Of a stretch of DNA of 64,000 nucleotides, positions 57,630 to 64,000 are shown piece after piece. The first letter of the stretch is position 1; the number at the start of each line of letters is the position of its first letter. This DNA comes from Brumimicrobium mesophilum (GTDB lineage Bacteria; Bacteroidota; Bacteroidia; Flavobacteriales_D; Crocinitomicaceae). The position numbers were made by a program, and so were the translations under genes. Where the stretch lies: NCBI RefSeq assembly GCF_003025005.1, contig NZ_PVSS01000004.1, forward strand, positions 226,729 through 290,728, in the 5' to 3' direction. The notes beneath the pieces are model-generated. The model saw nothing but the letters and a program-made list of their open reading frames with translations. It was not told where the DNA came from and made no database searches.

Positions 57630-57818
57630 GAAAACGTTACATATCAACTCATCGAAGCCGGTTATACCGACGTTAGTAATATGTACGGAAGTATTTTCGA
57701 ATGGGTAAATGAAGGCAAACCAGTTTATAACCTCGAAGGAGAAGAAACGATGAAGGTTCACGCTTACTCTAAAAGTTGGGGCATTTGGTTAAAGAAAGGT
57801 GAAAAGGTTTATGAATAA
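57630..57818 (+). pseudogene. 3' fragment of a second rhodanese gene copy
   Basis: The 189 bases from GAA 57630 to the stop at 57818 align without a gap to 56488-56676 of the intact gene. Downstream parts are nearly identical, and the encoded residues from SNMYGSIFEWVNEGK to KGEKVY differ at a few positions (for instance RVHAY to KVHAY and SWGVW to SWGIW). The 5' two thirds, including the signal peptide and the catalytic Cys, are absent. Sequence before 57630 is the half REP. A reading frame from 57558 spans both, but the N-terminal part is not a plausible protein. Confidence 0.8.
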
Positions 57819-57844
57819 TAATTATTCTCTCGAGATGTAATATA

Positions 57845-58411
57845 TTACCAGATTATGGTTGATTCAATATTTTGTATTAAGTCGTTTTTTGATCCAATAC
57901 TTGACCTAATTAAAAGACAAAAAGAATGTTCTCCTTCAATGAAAAAGGTATAAGTTCTTAGTTGCATACCGTTTTTCATGGTATGATGAAATATTAAGGA
58001 GTTATCATTGAAATTATAAGTCATTTCCCTGTCTTCTTCGAATAGTTTTGATACCTCATAATCTGTTGAAATAAAAAGTTTTTTAAAAGAAGTACCTATT
58101 ATTGATTCAAAATACTCAATACTACTAGAACTTTTTTTTACTTTTTCACCATCAATCTCATCTTTCTATTGAATAAAAAAGATATCCATACGTAATCCTA
58201 AAGGATCTGATTTATAACTCCAAAATCCTGGTTTTTGAACATTTTGCTTTTTCCAAAATGAGGTATCAATTAAGAGTTTTTTTGAATAAGATTCCTGTTG
58301 GATTAAAGTATCAAAGTAATTCTCTTTAAAACTACCATCAATATCTATTTGACCTAATATTTTTTGAGAAAAAATTATAATTAAAATTGCTAAGTAGATT
58401 TTGTTTTTCAT
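57845..58411 (-). pseudogene. Secreted protein gene interrupted by one in-frame TAG
   Basis: From ATG 58411 (signal peptide MKNKIYLAILIIIFSQKILGQ) the frame runs 189 codons to TAA at 57847-57845, broken only by TAG at 58168-58166 after DIFFIQ. The reading resumes at once with KDEIDGEKVKKSSSS and ends GSKNDLIQNIESTIIW, with no frameshift. So it is either a very recent nonsense mutant or a sequencing error. I do not recognise the protein. It shows no resemblance to the other stop-interrupted gene at 7881-8315. Confidence 0.65.
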
Positions 58412-58599
58412 TTCAATATTTGTTTCCTTAATTTCTTTGGTTTACTTAAATTATACTAAATAGTAGCTTGAAAACAAAACAACTCTTAGTTTCAACAATG
58501 CAGTAATTTGGTTTCATTCTTCAATTCATAAAAGTACTATATTTTCAAAAATCTACCACTACTGTATCGAAAAGCTTTAAATATTAATATCTACTCCAA

Positions 58600-58765
58600 A
58601 GGGCACATACAGTTTATAGCACTTCCTCACAAGGTAGCTTGGAATAGTTAACTTATGATTAAATATTAATCTCTATTTTTTAAGGTACAATACTATTTAC
58701 GCACTTCCACGCAAGGTGGCTGAGCTTGCCGAAGTCAGCTCGTGGTGAGCGATAAATAAACTCCC
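58600..58765. repeat. Cluster of REP-like sequences before the UvrA-like gene's stop
   Basis: A well-formed element at 58694-58758 has nested stems: TATTTA/TAAATA outside, then CGC/GCG, CCAC/GTGG and GAGC/GCTC. It shares CGTGG and GCTCG with the REPs near the transposase. A degenerate copy is at about 58610-58650. The rest of the 58412-58800 gap is AT-rich with nothing recognised. Confidence 0.6.
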
Positions 58766-58800
58766 GAAGCCTAAACAAATTTCCCCATTTTCTAAAATTC

Positions 58801-61800
58801 CTAATTCTCAATTCGTAATTGACTCCCTATTCTCCCCAACAAATACAAATTATGTTCTACCACCAAAACATCATTCTCTTCTGCGAGTTTTTCTAAAATT
58901 TCAAATAATAAATCTATATCTGAATAATGTAATCCCACACTTGGTTCGTCTAGGATGAACAACTGATTTGCAGGTTCGCCCTGCAGCCAATTCAATAACA
59001 ATAATCTCTGTTTTTCTCCTGATGATAAAGATTGAACACTTTGCTCCAAAGAAAGGTGTCCAAGGCCGATTTCTTCTAATTGATTGAGGTATTTAGACGT
59101 TTTTGAAGATATTTTATATTCAGAAAACCAATTTTTAATCTCTGAAAGGTTTAATTTCAATATATCAGCAATGTTTTGAGAATCCACTTGAAACTCTAAA
59201 ATATAATCTTGATAACGCTTTCCTTCACATTCTTCACACTTTTCAATTGAATTTGCTGCGATGTCTAAACTTGTCTCAATGAAGCCTTTTCCTTTACAAT
59301 TGGGACATTGACTTGATTTCGTTTTGTAAGAAAAGTCCTTTGTTTTTAACCCTGTTTCTTTTGCGAATATCTTGGTTATTTCATTCAAAACTCCTAGATA
59401 ATCAACCAGCAGAGTGGCTGCGTGGGTTCTTAATTTCTTTGATTCAAAATAATGAACTCCTTCGTACTTTTTGGGTAGTTGGAACTTATTACAATTCACA
59501 GGTGTTCCTGTTTCAATACTTGGAATAATAATGTCCTTCACCAAGGTTGTTTTTCCAATTCCTGATTTTCCTATGATGGCTGTAATTCCGCCAACTGGAA
59601 TTTTTAAAATGTCTTTTACAAGTGTATGTTTCGCTAAATCACGAATTAAAATATGTTCTTTTCCGGGAGTTAATTCCACAGGATGAATTTCATTTTTCAA
59701 GAAAGGATGACAATCTTCTTGCTGAAGTAAATTACTAGGTAAACCTTGATAAGTAATTGTCCCTCCGTATTTTCCTGATTTCGGACCTAATTCAATAAGA
59801 TGATCAGCTGCAAGCATAATTTCCTTGTTGTGTTCAATTACTAAAACTGAATTTCCTTTCTGAATTAACTCTTTTAAAATCTGAATCAAGTCAGGAATAT
59901 TGTCATTTGATAGTCCTGCTGATGGTTCATCGAGTAGATAAGTAATTCCAGTCAGAGGATTATTTAATTGTTTAATGAGCTCAACACGCTGGTTCTCGCC
60001 ACCGGAAAGTGTTGCCGATTTCCGTGTCAACTGCAAGTGATCAATATGCAATTGTTTCGCTTTATTTATCGTCTTCAGAATATGTGGTCGAATCTGATCA
60101 ATTAACTTTCCATCAATGTCTTTATTTTCATTGTTTGTCGCCAACCAATTACCTAATTCTCTAAAATTCATTGACTTGATATCAAAAATCGACTTCCCTG
60201 CTATTTTTACAGCTAATCGCTCTTGTTTTAGGCCACATCCTTGACAAACGCTGCATTCTCTCAAAGTTAAAAGCGATTGCAAATTACTGATGTTCTTGTT
60301 TTTTCGTGTTTTGTAGAATTCTTCTTTTAAATATTCGAAAATTCCTTCCCACTTCATGGAAATTGCTTGACTTCCCTCACGTGTCTTGGTTTTGAAAATC
60401 CAATTCGTATTCCAAATTTCCTCTCCGGTTCCTTGCAAAACAATGTCTTTTTGTGATTCAGAAAGCTCATTAAATGGCGTGTCCAAGGAAAAACCATGTT
60501 CCTCTCCTACTTGCTTTAGAATTGCCATGTATTGACTTCCAGGATTACCGTAGTAATCTAGCGCTTTATTGTGTTCAAAAACTCCATCAGCAATGCTTAG
60601 ATTTGAATCGATTACAACTTTATCAATGTCTGGCAGTAATTCTTGTCCAACACCTTCACAAACTGCACACCTTCCCAACTCATGGTTATTTGAAAAATGA
60701 CTCGCAGATAAATCCTCTCCTGAAAATTGAGATTTCCTTGAAAAAGCAAAACGTAAGATTTGATCAATCCCAGTTTGTTTAGCGATATCCGAACGTTGAG
60801 AATAACTTGTTTGTTTTCGGGTGATACAAATTGTTGGCGTTAATCCTGAGATACTTTCAACATCAAACTGAAAACTCGTTCCAACTCTCGATTGTTGATA
60901 GCTAGAAAATTGTTTACTCATTTCCTGCAATCCGTAACCATGCAATGTATCAATGATTAATGAAGATTTACCCGATCCTGAAATTCCAGTAACAACTGAT
61001 AATTTATGCTTCGGAAAATCTAAATTGACGTCTTTTAAATGATGTGTTCTTGCTCCTTTAATTGATATAATATCACGATTTTGCGGAACTTCATCCTTGA
61101 ATTCAACCACATCTACTTTCTGTGAATTTTCAATTAACACATCACATTCTGATTGAAAAAGCTCATGATTTTCAAAGCAAATTATTCCTGCTGTACTGCT
61201 TTTTAATTGATGCAAAGCGGTGATTAACTGGCTAACATTCTCCTGATGTAAACCAATACTCGGTTCTTCAAGCATCAGAATCGTTTTAGGTGATTTCTTC
61301 GCAAAATGCTTCGTCAATTTCACACGTTGCGCTTCTCCACCTGATAATGTGTTTGAAGGCTGGCCCAACTTGATATAGCCCAATCCTAACTGAATCATTA
61401 AGGACAAGACATCTGTGATTTTCTTCTCCGTGGAAAAAAACGTAAAAGCTTCATCAATACTTAAATTATAAATTTCTGAAATGTTCTTCTCATTCCATTT
61501 AACCTGTAAAACCTCATTTTTAAAGCGTTTCCCATTACATGTCGGGCATTTCTGGTTGATATTCCCCAAAACACTCATCGAAAGCGTAATCACTCCAGCT
61601 CCTTCACATGTTTCGCATCGCCCAACTTTATTGTTAAATGAAAATGCTCCTTTTGCTAATTTCAGTTCTTTTGCTTTGGGAGTTTTTGCTAACAAATCTC
61701 TTATTTTATCCGCAATACCAGTATAAGTCGAAGGATTACTTCTCGGCGTTTTTCCAATGGGTTGATCTGAAACCCTAACACTATTTAATTCATTTTCTGA

Positions 61801-63294
61801 ACAGAATTCCTCGATTCTATGAATTAAATGGCTTGTTTTTCTGGTAATTACAGTCAACTTTTGAAGGGCAGGTTGAAATGAATCTTCTAACACTAACTGT
61901 GGTGAATGTTTAGATGGAATTTCATTTGCTTTCAAAGCCTTCAAGGTAGGACTCGTTAACTCTTTCGAATTAAGAAAAGCTTCAACTGTGCCGTTGTAAA
62001 CCACTTCTCCTCCATTGATTCCCGATGCTGGACCTAATTCAATGATCCAATCGGCAGATTTAATAAAGTCCAAATCATGTTCGACAACCATTACCGTGTT
62101 CCCTCTCAAAATCAATCGATTCAAGATATGAAGCAAATAGCGTTGATAAGCTGCTGAAAGTCCAATTGATGGTTCATCAAAAACATAGAGAATCCCTTGT
62201 AAATCGGTATTTACCTGATTAACCAACTTGATTCTTTGTGCATCACCTGAAGAAATGTCGAAACTTTCAGTACTCAGTTGATATCCGCCCATTCCCAAGC
62301 GAATCAAATCATACAATTGAATTCTAATTTTATCTACCAGTACTTTTTCACCATCATTTAAGTATTTTATTTCAAGCTTTTCATAGAGTTCTACTAATGA
62401 AAAATTCATCCAAGAATCAAAATTAAATCCTTGCCATTTATACCTTAAATGCGCTGCTTTAATTCTCGCTCCATGACAACTTGGACACAATCGAGAACTC
62501 ACGAATTTCAAGATATTCGCATTTCTATCGCGTTTAAGAATGTCATTCATAATCGGAAGCATTCCTTTGTAAAATCCTTCTTCACGTGGTTTGGCTTTTA
62601 AACCTGTCCACTTTAAACGAGATTCAATACTGTGTTTTCCATAGAAAACTTTGATGCGATCACTTCCATTTAGGACCACATCCTTTTGCTCGGCTGAAAG
62701 TTCTTTCCAAGGAATATCTACACTGAATCCGTGCGCTTTACACAACTTATCAAGCTCTTCAACTGTCACTTGAGAATAAACGATATAACCATTTGGTAAA
62801 GTGGTAACTATCGCTCCTTCTCTCAATGTCTTATTTTCGTCACCAACCAACTTTTTCAAGTCAATAAATTCCTCTTGTCCAATACCATTACACACCTCAC
62901 AAGCACCTCTTGGATGATTATACGAGAACAGAGATTTACTCATTTTATGGTCAGCAGAATAACGTGCAAAGAGAATTCTAAAAATCGGGGTCAGTTCGGA
63001 TAAAGTTCCAAAAGTGGTATTCGTAGATTGAAATCTTTTGGACTGCTCCACTTTAATTACCGGAGGAAGATCTTTAATTTCATCCACTTCGGCCGTTGGA
63101 ATAGCCAAACCATTCTGTTGATTATAAGCCGGCAAACTCTCCAAAAAATAGCGATATCCTTCATTAGCAATAACACCCATCGCCAAAGAAGACTTCCCCG
63201 AACCAGACAATCCTGTTACGACAATTAATTGATTCTCTGGAATCTCTAAACTAATGTTTTTAAGGTTATTTTGATGAGCGTTTACTATTTGCAT
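58801..63294 (-). CDS. Double UvrA2-like ABC ATPase (four nucleotide-binding modules)
   Basis: 1497 residues from ATG 63294; a longer reading to 63444 only translates the palindromes upstream. It is two UvrA-type halves in tandem. Module 1: Walker A GLSGSGKSS (about 28), signature ISSGDAQR (about 347), Walker B YVFDEPSIGL. Module 2: no Walker A (about 480 reads KLTVITRKTSHL), signature LSGGEAQR (about 650), Walker B MLEEPSIGL. Module 3: GISGSGKSS (about 770), LSGGENQR (about 1096), LLDEPSAGL. Module 4: GKSGIGKTT (about 1242), LSSGEKQR (about 1423), FILDEPSVGL. Zinc-finger CxxC pairs occur near 132/270, 560/583, 876/1014 and 1330/1353. The UvrB-binding domain after LFARxx is missing, as in UvrA2/DrrC proteins. 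A role in tolerance of DNA-binding drugs is plausible. Confidence 0.85.
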   Translation of the reverse strand: MQIVNAHQNNLKNISLEIPENQLIVVTGLSGSGKSSLAMGVIANEGYRYFLESLPAYNQQNGLAIPTAEVDEIKDLPPVIKVEQSKRFQSTNTTFGTLSELTPIFRILFARYSADHKMSKSLFSYNHPRGACEVCNGIGQEEFIDLKKLVGDENKTLREGAIVTTLPNGYIVYSQVTVEELDKLCKAHGFSVDIPWKELSAEQKDVVLNGSDRIKVFYGKHSIESRLKWTGLKAKPREEGFYKGMLPIMNDILKRDRNANILKFVSSRLCPSCHGARIKAAHLRYKWQGFNFDSWMNFSLVELYEKLEIKYLNDGEKVLVDKIRIQLYDLIRLGMGGYQLSTESFDISSGDAQRIKLVNQVNTDLQGILYVFDEPSIGLSAAYQRYLLHILNRLILRGNTVMVVEHDLDFIKSADWIIELGPASGINGGEVVYNGTVEAFLNSKELTSPTLKALKANEIPSKHSPQLVLEDSFQPALQKLTVITRKTSHLIHRIEEFCSENELNSVRVSDQPIGKTPRSNPSTYTGIADKIRDLLAKTPKAKELKLAKGAFSFNNKVGRCETCEGAGVITLSMSVLGNINQKCPTCNGKRFKNEVLQVKWNEKNISEIYNLSIDEAFTFFSTEKKITDVLSLMIQLGLGYIKLGQPSNTLSGGEAQRVKLTKHFAKKSPKTILMLEEPSIGLHQENVSQLITALHQLKSSTAGIICFENHELFQSECDVLIENSQKVDVVEFKDEVPQNRDIISIKGARTHHLKDVNLDFPKHKLSVVTGISGSGKSSLIIDTLHGYGLQEMSKQFSSYQQSRVGTSFQFDVESISGLTPTICITRKQTSYSQRSDIAKQTGIDQILRFAFSRKSQFSGEDLSASHFSNNHELGRCAVCEGVGQELLPDIDKVVIDSNLSIADGVFEHNKALDYYGNPGSQYMAILKQVGEEHGFSLDTPFNELSESQKDIVLQGTGEEIWNTNWIFKTKTREGSQAISMKWEGIFEYLKEEFYKTRKNKNISNLQSLLTLRECSVCQGCGLKQERLAVKIAGKSIFDIKSMNFRELGNWLATNNENKDIDGKLIDQIRPHILKTINKAKQLHIDHLQLTRKSATLSGGENQRVELIKQLNNPLTGITYLLDEPSAGLSNDNIPDLIQILKELIQKGNSVLVIEHNKEIMLAADHLIELGPKSGKYGGTITYQGLPSNLLQQEDCHPFLKNEIHPVELTPGKEHILIRDLAKHTLVKDILKIPVGGITAIIGKSGIGKTTLVKDIIIPSIETGTPVNCNKFQLPKKYEGVHYFESKKLRTHAATLLVDYLGVLNEITKIFAKETGLKTKDFSYKTKSSQCPNCKGKGFIETSLDIAANSIEKCEECEGKRYQDYILEFQVDSQNIADILKLNLSEIKNWFSEYKISSKTSKYLNQLEEIGLGHLSLEQSVQSLSSGEKQRLLLLNWLQGEPANQLFILDEPSVGLHYSDIDLLFEILEKLAEENDVLVVEHNLYLLGRIGSQLRIEN

Positions 63295-63315
63295 AGAAGT
63301 TCTATTTTTTATCGA

Positions 63316-63346
63316 TAAAGATAGAAAGAATGAATGCTTGGACAAG
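63316..63346 (-). promoter_or_regulatory. Possible promoter of the UvrA-like gene
   Basis: Minus-strand CTTG (63346-63343), a 19-base spacer, then TATCTTTA (63323-63316). Near the Bacteroidota consensus, 21 bases before the ATG. Confidence 0.4.
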
Positions 63347-63377
63347 AATCGAAGTTGTAGTGTTTCACCTTTCACCT

Positions 63378-63487
63378 CTTTTGCTCTTGAGCAAAAGCTA
63401 TTGATCTGGTACGGACGTTTTGCAAAACGTCCGCTACAGGCCATTTGAATTCAACCCCAACTTGAGGTCGAATTTTGCGACTTCAAG
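63378..63487. repeat. Three consecutive palindromes upstream of the UvrA-like gene
   Basis: A 20-base palindrome CTTTTGCTCTTGAGCAAAAG (63378-63397); a perfect 22-base palindrome at 63412-63433 (half-site CGGACGTTTTG); and a hairpin with arms CTTGAGGTCG (63461-63470) and CGACTTCAAG (63478-63487) with one mismatch. They resemble intergenic REP-type sequences and fill the gap between this gene and the secreted-protein gene. Confidence 0.7.
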
Positions 63488-63502
63488 ATTCCCCACTCTT
63501 TT

Positions 63503-63952
63503 TCATTCAGTTGGAACATTATCAGGATAATAGTTAAGATTCTCTAATGAAAGACTTTTGATCCAATTAAATAACTTCTCATTTTCAAATAAATGGTTTG
63601 AATCGTCATTAAAAGAAAACTGTTTTTTATTATTCATCAAAAGTGACATTACAATTTTACCATGGCTAAATACCTCTATTACTAATCTTGTATCCATATA
63701 ATCTTTCATATTGACCAAATCATTAAATTCAATATTAGTAAATTGCTTAAGAATTAACAAAGAGTCCTTTATAATACATATATGAACAAATTCTTTGTCA
63801 AAATTCTTGACATCATACTCATCTAAATAGATAATTGGTTCAACAATATTTAAAGGAATATAAGTAATTTTGATACTGTCTAATTTAAGACAAATTTTCT
63901 GCCCAAAAGTATTGAAACTTATAACAAATAAAATTAAACACAGTGTTTTCAT
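63503..63952 (-). CDS. Secreted protein of unknown function
   Basis: 149 residues from ATG 63952, giving the signal peptide MKTLCLILFVISFNTFGQ; a longer reading to 63970 adds six residues. The mature part is mixed alpha/beta without recognised motifs and ends in LSLENLNYYPDNVPTE. Codon use and AT-richness match the neighbours. It may be a strain-specific periplasmic protein. Confidence 0.55.
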   Translation of the reverse strand: MKTLCLILFVISFNTFGQKICLKLDSIKITYIPLNIVEPIIYLDEYDVKNFDKEFVHICIIKDSLLILKQFTNIEFNDLVNMKDYMDTRLVIEVFSHGKIVMSLLMNNKKQFSFNDDSNHLFENEKLFNWIKSLSLENLNYYPDNVPTE

Positions 63953-63988
63953 GATATGATTATTAAACAAAATAATATGTGCCTTGTA

Positions 63989-64000
63989 CCCCCCCCCCCC
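63989..64000. other. Run of C at the window end
   Basis: The last bases are an uninterrupted C-tract reaching the window edge, against an AT-rich background. It is either a real phase-variable-type tract or an assembly artefact; this cannot be decided here. Confidence 0.4.

Noticed and set aside
57558..57818. A functional 86-residue gene containing the rhodanese C-terminus
   Set aside because: Its N-terminal 24 residues translate REP sequence, and the catalytic Cys and signal peptide of the family are missing.
60474..60782. 102-residue frame antisense within the UvrA-like gene
   Set aside because: Shadow frame inside a recognised ATPase; no start signal and no coding-like composition.

Overview
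The window comes from an AT-rich Bacteroidota chromosome, most likely a Flavobacteriales member; the Crocinitomicaceae/Fluviicola neighbourhood is a guess. The evidence is two secreted proteins with type IX secretion (T9SS) C-terminal sorting domains, a TonB receptor paired with a DUF4249 lipoprotein, the long form of IspH, a Bacteroidota-type SRP RNA, and several promoters fitting TTTG-N19/20-TAnnTTTG. No clear Shine-Dalgarno sequences were noticed, and some leaders look only a few bases long. The window is mostly ordinary core genome, with an accessory, repeat-rich end from about 56.7 kb onward.

Layout. 0-8.3 kb: the tail of an unknown gene, ispH, SRP RNA, a candidate ~60-nt RNA with its own promoter and terminator, pyrG-yidC, a DUF2141 protein, a YrdC/Sua5-family protein and a decayed secreted gene. 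8.3-16.5 kb (minus): a TPR/phosphosulfolactate synthase/WD40 operon, a small protein, an FKBP lipoprotein, an outer-membrane barrel, a metallo-hydrolase and a T9SS cargo. 16.6-21.1 kb (minus): DUF4249 lipoprotein, TonB receptor, hemB. 21.3-24.8 kb (plus): an LtaS-like sulfatase, a lipid kinase and ung joined by 4-nt overlaps. 24.9-33.5 kb (minus): RadC, aconitase, an NYN-LOTUS protein, a MORN protein, a thioesterase, a sugar-nucleotide dehydratase, an SRPBCC protein and pyrE. 33.5-48.1 kb: NUDIX, OmpA, lysC-lysA, a dispersed repeat element, a glycosyltransferase, a thioredoxin-fold protein without its CxxC, a Crp regulator, small enzymes, a J-domain/KTSC protein, a cold-shock protein, glutathione peroxidase, a site-2-type protease with an Smr protein, and a LolD-like ATPase followed by a TIGR02757 protein and an AlkD-like protein. 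48.1-56 kb: small unknown envelope proteins, a hydrolase and a 1284-residue T9SS protein with about a dozen D-x-D-P-S repeats.

56-64 kb is the accessory end. An intact rhodanese lipoprotein is followed by a REP-associated transposase (RAYT) between REP-like palindromes, and then by a 3' fragment of a second rhodanese copy. Next come a gene broken by one amber codon, a cluster of REP-like sequences, and a 1497-residue UvrA-like protein that is two UvrA2-type proteins fused head to tail: four ABC modules, one without a Walker A, and no UvrB-binding domain. I saw no CRISPR array, prophage, rRNA or tRNA.

The most promising signals are the double UvrA2, the small RNA at about 2.59-2.65 kb, the RAYT/REP/truncated-rhodanese arrangement, and the LtaS-like plus diacylglycerol-kinase-like pair, which suggests a phosphoglycerol-transfer and lipid-recycling pathway in a Gram-negative envelope.
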